Assembly: GCF_024706985.1 (NCBI RefSeq)
Contig: NZ_JAMCCX010000028.1
Coordinates: forward strand, 62,001-126,000
Length of the DNA: 64,000 nucleotides
Origin: Alicyclobacillus sp. SP_1
Lineage (GTDB): Bacteria > Bacillota > Bacilli > Alicyclobacillales > Alicyclobacillaceae
Reading direction: 5' to 3'
A program made the position numbers and the translations under genes. Position 1 is the first letter of the stretch. Every line of letters starts with the position of its first letter. This document shows, piece by piece, positions 27,351 through 35,885 of this stretch. A model generated the notes under the pieces. The model was not told where the DNA came from. It ran no database searches and saw only the letters and a list, made by a program, of their open reading frames with translations.

Positions 27351-27819
27351 ATTGACTGTAGGTGTAGAAGCTCCTTCTTTCACGTTACCGACTCAAAACG
27401 GAGACCATGTGACGCTGTCCATGCATCGTGGACAAGTTGTCGTTCTTTTCTTCTATCCCAAAGACGACACACCTGGTTGAACTAAGGAAGCCTGTGCGTT
27501 CCGAGATCTCAGCGCGGAATTTGCCCAGGCACATGCCGTCGTGTACGGCATTTCTAGAGACACGGTCCAGTCGCACCAGAAGTTTGCATCGAAGTATCAC
27601 TTGAACATGCCTCTCTTGTCCGATCCCGATGGTACCGTCTGCGACACGTACGGTGTACTTAAAGAGAAAAACATGTACGGGAAAGTGTCTGTTGGCATTG
27701 AACGCACAACGTATGTGATTGATCAGTCCGGCAAAATTGCAGAGATTTTTCACAAGGTAAAAGTGGACGGACATGCGGAAGCGGTCTTGGATGTTGTCAA
27801 GAGAATAGCGGGTGTGTAG
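27343..27819 (+). CDS. bcp: BCP-type peroxiredoxin with in-frame TGA at the peroxidatic position (possible selenoprotein)
   Basis: Reading from the GTG at 27343 (GGGAGGG, 5 nt spacing), the frame is colinear with thioredoxin-dependent Bcp peroxiredoxins for 158 codons. The single break is TGA at codon 46 (27478-27480), in the context YPKDDTPG-TGA-TKEAC. This is exactly where the peroxidatic Cys of the PGCT motif belongs. The resolving Cys51 is present and the rest of the fold (VYGISRDTVQSHQKF, PLLSDPDGTV, ERTTYVIDQSG) is intact. Selenocysteine at this site is known in other bacterial peroxiredoxins. A hairpin at the right distance follows. A conventional caller would annotate only the 3' fragment from 27541, or a pseudogene. 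Nonsense mutation remains possible. Confidence 0.8.
27494..27524 (+). promoter_or_regulatory. Candidate bacterial SECIS hairpin
   Basis: Core stem TTCCG (27499-27503) pairs with CGGAA (27515-27519), closing an 11-nt loop AGATCTCAGCG that starts 24 nt after the TGA and has G as its second base. Weak lower pairs (G-C, wobble pairs, one mismatch) extend it to 27494-27524. These values fit the published bacterial SECIS pattern: loop 16-37 nt after TGA, with G among the first two loop bases. The stem is short, so support is moderate. Confidence 0.45.
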
Positions 27820-27841
27820 ACTGAATGTGAGGTGATGCGAT

Positions 27842-28198
27842 ATGTTGACACTCACAGACAATGCAGCCGATAAAGTGCGCGCGCTGCTTCAAGAACGGGA
27901 TGGATATGGGGAAGATTCTCTGCGACTTTTTGTGAAGCCGGGCGGTTGTACCGGATTTTCTTACGGAATGTCTTTGGACAGTAAGAAAGACGGGGACAGC
28001 GTCTATGAATTGAAAGGTGTCTCCATTGTGGTGGACGAGGAGAGTATGGAGCTGTTAGATGGCTCCGAAATCGATTTTGTCGACGACTTGACGGGGCAGG
28101 GCTTCAAAATCAATAATCCGAATGCGACGTCCATGTGTGGGTGCGGGTCGAGTTTTCGGACAGCGACCAAAGCAGGGCAACCGGGGTCCTGTGACTAG
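27842..28198 (+). CDS. HesB/IscA-family iron-sulfur assembly protein
   Basis: A 118-aa A-type carrier with the three conserved cysteines: Cys36 (PGGCTGFSYGM) and Cys99/Cys101 (MCGCGSSF). Such proteins accept Fe-S clusters or iron and pass them to apoproteins. The C-terminus has a short extra tail ending in a further cysteine. GAGGTGA precedes the ATG, 22 bp after the bcp stop, so both are on one transcript ending at the hairpin at 28313. Confidence 0.9.
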   Translation: MLTLTDNAADKVRALLQERDGYGEDSLRLFVKPGGCTGFSYGMSLDSKKDGDSVYELKGVSIVVDEESMELLDGSEIDFVDDLTGQGFKINNPNATSMCGCGSSFRTATKAGQPGSCD

Positions 28199-28312
28199 AG
28201 AGTCCTAACCCGGAAGGCATGCGGAGAAGAACTGGAGAATGGAATCCTCTTGGAGCATCCTCTTGGAGTCTACAGCGAGTGCGGAAAACATAGTACGAGT
28301 ATCTTCTACACA

Positions 28313-28345
28313 AGAAGTTCGCGGTCTCCGCGGGCTTCTTTTCTG
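28313..28345 (+). terminator. Rho-independent terminator after the bcp/HesB operon
   Basis: A 12-bp stem (28313-28324 with 28328-28339, two G-U pairs) with a 3-nt loop, followed by TTTTCTG. It ends the ywhD-speA-bcp-HesB transcript and separates it from ywfO. Confidence 0.75.
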
Positions 28346-28419
28346 TGAGGAAAATTCATGTCCGTGCCTAGCCTATGGTTGGTCGGTGCGAAACTGTGTG
28401 AAGAAGGGATGCTGAAGAG

Positions 28420-29691
28420 ATGGCCGTGTTCGAACGTATTTTGAAAGACCCGGTGCATGACGAGGTGGTTGTAGAAGACCCGTGGGTTTGGCGACTTATC
28501 AACACGGCCGCGATGCAACGGTTGCGCAGAATTCGGCAACTGGGGACCTCTTATTTGACGTTTCACGGAGCTGAGCACAGTCGCTTTAGCCACTCACTTG
28601 GGGTTTATGAGACCATGCGCAGGGTTCTATATCACTTGGACCATCATTTCGGTTGGCCGCGTGAGCTGCGAGACAGGCGATTGGCACTGTCAGTCGCTTT
28701 GCTGCACGACGTTGGACACGGTCCTTTTTCTCACACCTTCGAAAAGGTGTATGAGTTTCACCACGAAGACTGGACTCGTCGCATTATCCTAGAAGACGAT
28801 GAACTGCAGTCTGTCTTAGGAGAACAGGACTCTACTTTTGCTCAGGATTTGGTTTCAATTTTAGATAAGACTAACCAGTTCCCTATTATTCAACAACTGA
28901 TATCGAGCCAACTGGACGTGGACCGGATGGACTATCTGTTGCGCGACGGTCTGCATACGGGCGTATCCTATGGCAGCTTTGAGTTAGCCCGCCTCATCCG
29001 CTCCCTCGTGCTCGATGGGGACGAAGTGAGTGTACGTCACAGTGCGCTCCATACCGTCGAACAATATATTCTGGCGAGATACTTCATGTATACGCAAGTA
29101 TATCTGCATCCAGTCACGATTGGCAGTGACGTTTTGGTTGCGCAAATTCTCCGACGAGCCCAGGAATTGGTACGGCAGAACACATTACCGGCATCCCTCA
29201 TTCCAGAGGCTTTATCTGTCGTTCTCGGGTCGTTCGTGGAGCGTTTGACGGTCAAGGACTATTTGTCCCTAGATGAGGCCACCCTGTTTTATGCATTTCA
29301 TCAATGGTCGAAAGGACCGGACGCCCTGTTGGCTGACTTAGCTCAGCGATTCTTGCACCGACATCTGCTCTATCCTATCGTGTGTTCTCCGCCAAGCTCG
29401 GAAACTATGGCGGCGGTACGGACCTGTGTTCGTGCCGGTGGGTATGACCCGGATTATTATTTGTCGGGTCGGACGTCTGGAATCGCTGCCTATGTCTATT
29501 TGGGAGAAGGGATACAGATGATGCTGCCGACTGGTAGGCGAGAAGAGTTGAGCAGGATGTCTCGATTGGTTCGCGAGATGTCGACCACTGAAGAGTACTG
29601 TCTGTTTTTACCACGAGAAATTTTCGCACCGGGAAGTGAAATGGGAGAGCGGATTCAGCGATTACTCAAGGTCTCCGTCGTGCCCCAATAG
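28420..29691 (+). CDS. HD-domain phosphohydrolase YwfO-like
   Basis: A 423-aa HD-domain protein like Bacillus YwfO and Enterococcus dNTPases. The metal-binding residues are in HSRFSHSLGVYE (His57) and LLHDVGHGPFSH (His96-Asp97), with a further Asp in SQLDVDRMDYLLRD. These enzymes hydrolyse dNTPs. The start ATG is 75 bp after the preceding terminator. The 3' end overlaps the convergent DedA gene by 26 bp. Confidence 0.88.
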   Translation: MAVFERILKDPVHDEVVVEDPWVWRLINTAAMQRLRRIRQLGTSYLTFHGAEHSRFSHSLGVYETMRRVLYHLDHHFGWPRELRDRRLALSVALLHDVGHGPFSHTFEKVYEFHHEDWTRRIILEDDELQSVLGEQDSTFAQDLVSILDKTNQFPIIQQLISSQLDVDRMDYLLRDGLHTGVSYGSFELARLIRSLVLDGDEVSVRHSALHTVEQYILARYFMYTQVYLHPVTIGSDVLVAQILRRAQELVRQNTLPASLIPEALSVVLGSFVERLTVKDYLSLDEATLFYAFHQWSKGPDALLADLAQRFLHRHLLYPIVCSPPSSETMAAVRTCVRAGGYDPDYYLSGRTSGIAAYVYLGEGIQMMLPTGRREELSRMSRLVREMSTTEEYCLFLPREIFAPGSEMGERIQRLLKVSVVPQ

Positions 29692-30268
29692 TCCGTCGTC
29701 CAAACCAAAACCAAAAAACCAAAAGGACTAACACAACCGCACCAATAACGCTCATCGGTTTTAGGTGATTTGCGATGACGGTCCAGTGCGCTGCCAATTC
29801 TTCTCCAGCAATCGCGAGTGCGATATTCCATGGGAGTGAGCCGAGGAAGGAATACAGCAAAAACTTGCTCAGTTTCATGTTGGCTATCCCGGCTGGAAGG
29901 GATACAAAAGTGCGCACGGCGGGGACCAACCGCCCCACGAATACGGTAATTTCGCCGTAGCGCTGAAACCAATTTTCTGCTCGCTCGAGGTGATGGCGGT
30001 TGAGCAGCACAAAACGCCCATACTTCAAAACAAAGGCCCTGCCTCCGTAATGTCCGATAAGATAGGCGATGTATCCACCAACCACGTTGGCGACGGTGGC
30101 GACGAGGATGACCGAGAGAAGGTTCAACTGTCCTTGATGAGACAGATATCCTGCATAGGGTACGATGGCTTCCGATGGAATGGGGATGCACGTGCTTTCA
30201 AGGACCATGAGTATGAAGAGGGCGAGGTATCCTTCGTGCTGTACGAACGATTGCAGGTGCAGCGTCAA
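29666..30268 (-). CDS. DedA-family membrane protein
   Basis: A 200-aa DedA protein with about 5 hydrophobic segments. The motif ESTCIPIPSEAIVPYAGYL in the first re-entrant helix and FVGRLVPAVRTFVSLPAG with the conserved Arg residues are family hallmarks. DedA members flip lipid carriers such as undecaprenyl phosphate across the membrane, or phosphatidylethanolamine. The TTG start is set by AGGAGG 8 nt upstream. Confidence 0.87.
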   Translation of the reverse strand: MTLHLQSFVQHEGYLALFILMVLESTCIPIPSEAIVPYAGYLSHQGQLNLLSVILVATVANVVGGYIAYLIGHYGGRAFVLKYGRFVLLNRHHLERAENWFQRYGEITVFVGRLVPAVRTFVSLPAGIANMKLSKFLLYSFLGSLPWNIALAIAGEELAAHWTVIANHLKPMSVIGAVVLVLLVFWFWFGRRTIGARRRP

Positions 30269-30531
30269 TCTGTAACCTCCTAAGGGGCTGTCGGTAAGAC
30301 GGCATGGGTGAACGGCATGGGTGAAACGAATATAGAGTCGTCAGGATTCGTCTTCGCATTCAATTTCAGATAGTACTCGAATCATAGGTGTTTGCCAATC
30401 TTTTTTTGCAAAAGTATGTCTAACAGTTGACAGGCATTCCGGTCACCCGCAGAATGAGGTCGAACAAATTGCAGAGACAGCGAATAGACGTTGTATATCG
30501 GTTATAGGTAGGACAAAGTCGAGGGTGGTCA

Positions 30532-31779
30532 ATGGAGCTCTGGCGAACATCGTTACAAATTGTCTTGATGGCACTCGAAATTTTAACAGGCTTTCTCGGC
30601 GTGTATCAGATTGTCATGTCCCTCGCGGGTTTTTGGCATAGGCGTGAGTCGGTACGTCACTCTCCAAGGAAGCGTTTTCTATTTTTGATACCCGCCCACA
30701 ATGAGGAGCGAGTCATCGGTCTACTTATTGACAGTCTGCACACGCAGAATTATCCAAAGGACTTGTTTGACATTCATGTCATTGCCGACAACTGCACGGA
30801 TCATACCGTTCAAGTTGCCGAGAAACACGGAGCGCGTGTGCATCGTCGCACGAACACTGAGCTTTGTGGCAAAGGTTTTGCTATCGAGTGGGCGATTAGG
30901 GAAATTTTTCAGTCGTTTGACCGCCATGATGCCATCGTCCTCTTGGACGCGGATAATCTCGTGGCGCCTGACTTCTTAGAGAGGATCAACAGCAAACTGT
31001 GCGAGGGACATCGCGTAATTCAAGGTTATCTTGATGTCAAAAATCCATTCGACAGTTGGGTCTCTGTCTCCATGGCAGTGTCCTATTGGTTTAGCAATCG
31101 CATGTGGCAAAATGCTCGTCAAAACCTCGGCTTGTCATGTTCCTTAGGTGGTACTGGGTTGTGCATTGATACTTCAGTCTTGATGGAGATTGGCTGGGAA
31201 GCGACGGGTCTGACGGAAGACTTAGAATTCGGAGTTCGTTGCGTCCGCCGTGGAATTTTACCAGTCTGGGCCCACGACGCTAAGGTTTATGATGAGAAGC
31301 CAGTCGACTTGCGGTCCTCGATGCGTCAACGGCTGCGGTGGATGCAGGGTCACTTTGATTGTGCAAAAAAACACATGTTACCTTTACTCATCTCTGGTAT
31401 TCGGGAACGCAATTTTGCGAAAGTGGATGCCGCCATCTATCTGTTTCAGCCGACCCGCTTCATTGTCTTATTCCTGACGTCGTTGATGATGGTATTTCAG
31501 GTTTCCGCTCTGCAAGATACTCCATGGTCGAAGAGCCTGTCTTTTCTGCCGACAAATTTCTGGGTGTTCATTAACCTTTTTCTATATCTCCAGGTACCTT
31601 TGGCCCTTCTGTTGGAACGGGTCAATTGGAGAGCCTACTTTGGGGTGGTGTTGTTACCTTGGTTCCTATGGACCTGGGGTCCAATCACGCTGCAGGCCTA
31701 TTTCACCAAGAACAATCGAGTGTGGAGACACACCGTGCACAAACGAGCCATTCGACTGGATGACCTTCGGGGCAGGTGA
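30532..31779 (+). CDS. Membrane glycosyltransferase, family 2
   Basis: A 415-aa GT2 enzyme: N-terminal TM helix, GT-A domain with LIPAHNEERVIGLLIDSL, the metal site LLDADN, an acidic TEDLEF base motif and RQRLRWMQGH (QxxRW), then three or four C-terminal TM helices. This layout is that of processive or polyprenol-linked beta-glycosyltransferases. Product unknown; no polysaccharide operon is nearby. The ATG follows GAGGGTGG. It stands alone with 250 bp upstream. Confidence 0.85.
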   Translation: MELWRTSLQIVLMALEILTGFLGVYQIVMSLAGFWHRRESVRHSPRKRFLFLIPAHNEERVIGLLIDSLHTQNYPKDLFDIHVIADNCTDHTVQVAEKHGARVHRRTNTELCGKGFAIEWAIREIFQSFDRHDAIVLLDADNLVAPDFLERINSKLCEGHRVIQGYLDVKNPFDSWVSVSMAVSYWFSNRMWQNARQNLGLSCSLGGTGLCIDTSVLMEIGWEATGLTEDLEFGVRCVRRGILPVWAHDAKVYDEKPVDLRSSMRQRLRWMQGHFDCAKKHMLPLLISGIRERNFAKVDAAIYLFQPTRFIVLFLTSLMMVFQVSALQDTPWSKSLSFLPTNFWVFINLFLYLQVPLALLLERVNWRAYFGVVLLPWFLWTWGPITLQAYFTKNNRVWRHTVHKRAIRLDDLRGR

Positions 31780-31924
31780 GCACGGGTGCAGGTGACAACC
31801 TTCATTGCAGAAGGACATCTCTTGTCAGAAGTGGCAGTTTGGGCAAACTTTGCGACTGAGAGCTCTTCACAATTTACTCTCAGTCGCTCTTCACGACTCT
31901 TCATGGCCCAGTCCATTTGAAAGC

Positions 31925-31986
31925 GTCTCGAAGGTCTTTATGGCTCTCCATTGCCGACTCCATGTGCACGTGTCTCGAAGGTCTTT
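31925..31986 (+). repeat. 15-bp direct repeat downstream of the glycosyltransferase
   Basis: GTCTCGAAGGTCTTT occurs at 31925-31939 and 31972-31986, 47 bp apart start to start. It lies in the 227-bp non-coding gap between two convergent genes. A similar TTCGATGGTCTTT lies inside the DUF1805 gene that follows. Meaning unknown. Confidence 0.6.
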
Positions 31987-32006
31987 GCTGCTTTGCAGAG
32001 TGGCGC

Positions 32007-32309
32007 TCACACCATGTGGAGCAAAGCTTCCCGGATTGGAGTACCTGGTTGAATGCCAGCGTCCTCGGCCGCTTGAGTGCAACTTTCCACATTGGCTTCG
32101 AGTAGTTCTTCGATGGTCTTTACGCCGACCGCTCGTGCGGCCAAAATTTCTCGACTTTTAAGTCGCGTACGCAACAATTCGACATCTAGCGCGCCACACA
32201 TGACGTATCCTTTTGAGGTTGTGATGGCCAAGAGGTTGGTCTTTGGCAAAGCAACTTCGACTGCGATAAAAGCGTGATCGTCCACTGAAATGGGATAGAC
32301 GGAAATCAA
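32007..32309 (-). CDS. DUF1805 protein, YunC-like
   Basis: A 100-aa protein of the YunC/DUF1805 family: LPKTNLLAITTSKGYVMCGALDVELL and SREILAARAVGVKTIEELL are characteristic. No enzymatic role is established for the family. TTG start with AGGAGG 8 nt upstream. It is divergent from the M42 peptidase gene. Confidence 0.82.
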   Translation of the reverse strand: MISVYPISVDDHAFIAVEVALPKTNLLAITTSKGYVMCGALDVELLRTRLKSREILAARAVGVKTIEELLEANVESCTQAAEDAGIQPGTPIREALLHMV

Positions 32310-32542
32310 TTTATGAGCCTCCTCTCACTATCCTACAGACTATGCGTGAGCCTTTGTCCGCATTGAACATCGGCAATTCACCTGGGCGCCTTTGGGGAGT
32401 GATAAATTGCGGTCAAGCGCATTTTGAATGTGGTACCATAGAAGCGACAGTGCGGATCATGCACTTGTGTAAAAACAATCATGGTAGGGCTTGGCTGGCC
32501 GTGAGGCTGGTTGGCCCATCGCTACGAGATGGAGGAATGGAA

Positions 32543-33622
32543 GTGGCATTGAGTCGCGTGGAACGCATTCGTGAGTTGACGGAAGCCAATGGAGTGCCAG
32601 GTTCTGAGTCAGCCGTCAGACGGCTTATGGAGTCTTACTTAGAACCACTGTCTAGTCGTCTCATACGTGATAGGATGGGTAGTGTCGTGGGAGAAAAAAT
32701 CGGTCAAGAAAACGGGCCGAAAGTTCTCGTTGCAGGCCATCTTGATGAAATTGGAATGATGGTGACGTACATAACTGATGAAGGATTTCTCAAGTTTCAA
32801 ACACTCGGTGGTTGGTGGTCTCAGGTTATGTTGTCGCAACGCGTGACCATCGAGACACGAAAGGGCAGCTTGTTGGGAGTCGTGGGTTCGAAGCCTCCGC
32901 ACATTTTGTCAGCGGACGAGCGCAAGAAAGCCGTGGAGATGAAGGAACTGTTTATCGACATCGGTGTCAAGGACAAAGAGGAAGCCATTGAGTATGGCGT
33001 TCGACCTGGGGATGCTATCATCCCATGGAGTCCGTTTACTCCACTGGCGAATGGCAAATTCTTTTGTGGGAAAGCGTTGGACAATCGCCTGGGCTGTGCC
33101 ACTGCCGTAGAAGTCATGGCTTCGTTGCAGAGTGTGCATCATCCGAACGTGCTCTATGCGGGAGCGTCTGTGCAAGAAGAGGTCGGATTGCGCGGGGCTC
33201 AAACGTTGGTTCAAACCATCCGACCGGATGTCGCTATTGCACTGGATGTGGGCATTGCCGGAGATACTCCCGGCTTGACGAAGACGGATGCGTTGTCCCG
33301 CTGCGGCGAGGGCCCAATTCTGTTGATCTATGATGCATCGATGGTGCCGAATCCCTTGTTCCGTGATTTTGTGTTAGACACGGCAGAAGCGACAGGCGTG
33401 AAATGTCAAGTAGAGTATGTCTCTGGTGGAGGTACCGATGGTGGGCGCTTCCAATTGTATGGGGAGGGTGTTCCGACTGTTGCCATTGGATTGCCGACTC
33501 GGTACATTCACAGCCATACGTCCATTTATCACCAAGACGATTTTGACGAAGGAGTCGCTTTGGTGACAGAACTAGTCAAGCATCTGGATAACAATACGGT
33601 GGAAACAATTTCTCGGCACTGA
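32543..33622 (+). CDS. M42-family metallopeptidase (glutamyl/deblocking aminopeptidase)
   Basis: A 359-aa TET-type aminopeptidase. AGHLDEIGMM and LDNRLGC carry the first metal ligands, QEEVGLRGA holds the catalytic Glu pair, and GGGTDGGRFQL and PTRYIHSH complete the site. The frame is open from 32342 but homology starts at about 32550; GGAGG at 32531-32535 is placed correctly for GTG 32543 and too close to ATG 32537. Cytosolic, likely dodecameric by family. Confidence 0.9.
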   Translation: MALSRVERIRELTEANGVPGSESAVRRLMESYLEPLSSRLIRDRMGSVVGEKIGQENGPKVLVAGHLDEIGMMVTYITDEGFLKFQTLGGWWSQVMLSQRVTIETRKGSLLGVVGSKPPHILSADERKKAVEMKELFIDIGVKDKEEAIEYGVRPGDAIIPWSPFTPLANGKFFCGKALDNRLGCATAVEVMASLQSVHHPNVLYAGASVQEEVGLRGAQTLVQTIRPDVAIALDVGIAGDTPGLTKTDALSRCGEGPILLIYDASMVPNPLFRDFVLDTAEATGVKCQVEYVSGGGTDGGRFQLYGEGVPTVAIGLPTRYIHSHTSIYHQDDFDEGVALVTELVKHLDNNTVETISRH

Positions 33623-33696
33623 CGGTGACGTGCCGCGTATGCGAACAATGGCTTACGCGGCAACCGTGTAGCTGAAGAAATAAGGTGGGGGACGTT

Positions 33697-34209
33697 TTGA
33701 GACATCACGATCTAATCCAATTCATGATTGGTCTGTGGGAGAATGCTCCATTGATGGCGGCTTTGTGTGCCATCGTTGTGACGCAACTCGTGAAAGTCCC
33801 CATTCATTTTTTCCAGACGCGCAAATGGGACTTGCACAAAGTCATCGATGCAGGTGGAATGCCAAGTTCTCATGCTGCTGGAGTGATGGCCCTGACCACC
33901 GCGTTAGCGTATGTGGTCGGGGCAAAGTCGCCGGTATTCGCTACGGCGGTCGTTTTTACCGCCATCGTCATGTATGATGCGGGGGGCATCCGCCGCCATG
34001 CGGGTGAACATGCGGTATTGTTGAACCGGATTGCGATGGAGCTTTCCTTAGGAAGCGGTAATCCCGAAAAGTCTTCCGGTTCCAATGGCGATGTGGAGGA
34101 AGAAGGAGAGCGCCTCAAGGAAATTCTTGGCCATGAACCGTCAGAGGTTTTGGTTGGTGCAGTCTTAGGTTTGCTCATCGGAGGAGTCTTCGGAAAGTGG
34201 TGGATGTAG
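33697..34209 (+). CDS. yuiD: Divergent PAP2 family protein YuiD
   Basis: About 170 aa, three or four hydrophobic segments, with the YuiD signature DAGGMPSSHAAGVMALT and YDAGGIRRHAGEHA. It is a divergent relative of PAP2 phosphatases, with the SSH phosphatase motif. AAGGTGGGGG favours the TTG at 33697 over the GTG at 33685, which falls inside that ribosome site. Its end overlaps the convergent small gene by 45 bp. Confidence 0.85.
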   Translation: MRHHDLIQFMIGLWENAPLMAALCAIVVTQLVKVPIHFFQTRKWDLHKVIDAGGMPSSHAAGVMALTTALAYVVGAKSPVFATAVVFTAIVMYDAGGIRRHAGEHAVLLNRIAMELSLGSGNPEKSSGSNGDVEEEGERLKEILGHEPSEVLVGAVLGLLIGGVFGKWWM

Positions 34210-34476
34210 GACTATCATCGCCTCTTCTCTTTCGATTTTTTGAAAGACAATGTGCAGTGCTTCTTGAATGGACTGCACATTCGGAGAACCATATATGACT
34301 AATTTTCCGCTTTGAGGCATAGCTACGGCATAACCACTTCCGTCAGTATTGGCAAAAACCTCGATATCGTAGACTTGGTTTGGAGTGGTGTACTCGAAGC
34401 TGCGTTTTTCGTAAAATTGATTTCCTGCAGGAATGATGGGCTGCAAATCGCCAATGGACTTATCCAGAAATGCCAT
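34165..34476 (-). CDS. Hypothetical protein
   Basis: A 103-aa acidic soluble protein beginning MAFLDKSIGDLQPIIPAGN, with AAAGGA upstream of the ATG. I recognise no domain. The central part (YDIEVFANTDGSGYAVAMP, then GKLVIYGSPNVQSIQEALH) has a regular beta-alpha look. It overlaps the yuiD end by 45 bp and starts 51 bp from the divergent Nudix gene. Confidence 0.6.
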   Translation of the reverse strand: MAFLDKSIGDLQPIIPAGNQFYEKRSFEYTTPNQVYDIEVFANTDGSGYAVAMPQSGKLVIYGSPNVQSIQEALHIVFQKIEREEAMIVLHPPLSEDSSDEQT

Positions 34477-34527
34477 CGTTTCACGTCCTTTGCGAAGCCT
34501 GAACTCTGATTTCGAGGAGATGACTGC

Positions 34528-35022
34528 ATGTGGTGTCCGGCAACGGAACTTCACGTCCGACCGAATTCACCAGTAGCGTGCCGCCCCTCTGCCATACTGG
34601 TCTGCGCCTGGCTCGGCGACGGATGGTTGTGGGTACGCCACCCATCTCGTGGCTGGGAGTTGCCGGGAGGTAAACTTGAGCCAGGAGAAACGGTGGAGAT
34701 GGCGGTGCATCGTGAAGTCTTTGAAGAGACTGGAGCCCGCGTGTCTCACCTCGCTTGGGTCGGTGAGTACCGCTATCTCAGAGGCGATGCAGACTGGGCG
34801 TGGAAATGGATATATGAAGCCGTCGTAGACGATGTCGGCGCACGCCCTCCATCGAGCGAGATGATTGCGGTCGCTCGATTCCTTCCCATCCCCACGCCAA
34901 CGGAGGTACAGGGACGGGAAGATGTGTCTTTTGTTGTCAAAGACTCCGTCTATGCGACTCTTTACAACGTGCTCTATGCCACTCGCCATCGAGCAGAATC
35001 TAGGTCAGAGCTACAACTTTAA
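34528..35022 (+). CDS. Nudix hydrolase
   Basis: A 164-aa Nudix protein with a complete box: [20 protein letters not shown] followed by ETGARV, giving the G-x5-E-x7-RE-x2-EE-x-G pattern. It probably sanitises oxidised or non-canonical nucleotides, though the substrate is not set by sequence. GAGGAG lies 9 nt before the ATG. The stop overlaps the convergent korB end by 4 bp. Confidence 0.88.
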   Translation: MWCPATELHVRPNSPVACRPSAILVCAWLGDGWLWVRHPSRGWELPGGKLEPGETVEMAVHREVFEETGARVSHLAWVGEYRYLRGDADWAWKWIYEAVVDDVGARPPSSEMIAVARFLPIPTPTEVQGREDVSFVVKDSVYATLYNVLYATRHRAESRSELQL

Positions 35023-35885
35023 GCAAACTCCTTCAATGCGGCTGCAAAAACGTCCGACGGCAATTGTAAATCAACATGAGACAAGCTGTCACTTGCATAA
35101 TTGTGTATCGAGTCCTCGTAAGGTGCGCGGTTGGTGTCTTGGTATATCAACCCTGTCACCAGACCGTCGTGTTCTCGAATTTGGTTCATCGCGGCTGCAT
35201 AGTCATTGGGCTGGTACCCCTCTAGTTTGTCGAGGTTGACCACGTTGTCTTTATACCACTCGTAAGTGTTGATTTTGTTGTAGGTTACACATGGACTAAA
35301 GACGTTAATGAGAGAAAATCCGCGATGCTGTATGGCCGCTTGAATCAAACTGACCAATTGGTTGACATCACTGGAAAATCCTTGAGCCAGAAAGGAAATT
35401 CCAGCTGCGAGAGCGAGTTGTGTTGGTTTGAGCGCCTGCTCAATATTTCCATGCGGAGTGGTTTTGACCTGCATTCCAGTTGCTGACGTAGGCGAATGCT
35501 GGCCTTTGGTGAGTCCGTAAATTTGGTTATCCATCACGATGTACGTGATGTCCATGTTGCGCCTTACGGCGTGAATGAAGTGGTTTAGTCCAATGCCGAA
35601 ACCATCGCCGTCGCCGCCAGCTGCAATGACCGTGAGATGGCGATTTGCCAGTTTCAATCCTTGGGCCGTAGGTAACGACCGCCCGTGCACCGCGTGGAAG
35701 CCGTAGGTATTGACATAACCAGAAATTCTCCCAGAACAGCCAATTCCCGAAACAATTGCCACTTCGTGCGGCTCCTTGTTGAGCGCTGCCAAAGCGCGCT
35801 GTATGGCTGCTTGGACGGAGAAATCCCCGCAACCTGGGCACCAATTCGGTCGAATTTCGTTGCGGAAGTCCTTCAATGTTGCCAT
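35019..35885 (-). CDS. korB: 2-oxoacid:ferredoxin oxidoreductase, beta subunit
   Basis: A 288-aa TPP-binding subunit. [11 protein letters not shown] supplies cluster cysteines, and [16 protein letters not shown] with [11 protein letters not shown] forms the TPP/Mg pocket. With KorA it oxidatively decarboxylates 2-oxoglutarate or a related 2-oxoacid to acyl-CoA, reducing ferredoxin. GGAGG precedes the ATG, which lies 13 bp inside the korA end, so translation is coupled. Confidence 0.92.
   Translation of the reverse strand: MATLKDFRNEIRPNWCPGCGDFSVQAAIQRALAALNKEPHEVAIVSGIGCSGRISGYVNTYGFHAVHGRSLPTAQGLKLANRHLTVIAAGGDGDGFGIGLNHFIHAVRRNMDITYIVMDNQIYGLTKGQHSPTSATGMQVKTTPHGNIEQALKPTQLALAAGISFLAQGFSSDVNQLVSLIQAAIQHRGFSLINVFSPCVTYNKINTYEWYKDNVVNLDKLEGYQPNDYAAAMNQIREHDGLVTGLIYQDTNRAPYEDSIHNYASDSLSHVDLQLPSDVFAAALKEFA

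Noticed and set aside
27541-27819. bcp as a separate 92-aa gene starting at 27541
   Set aside because: That start lies inside the thioredoxin fold and lacks a ribosome site; homology runs through the TGA from the start at 27343.
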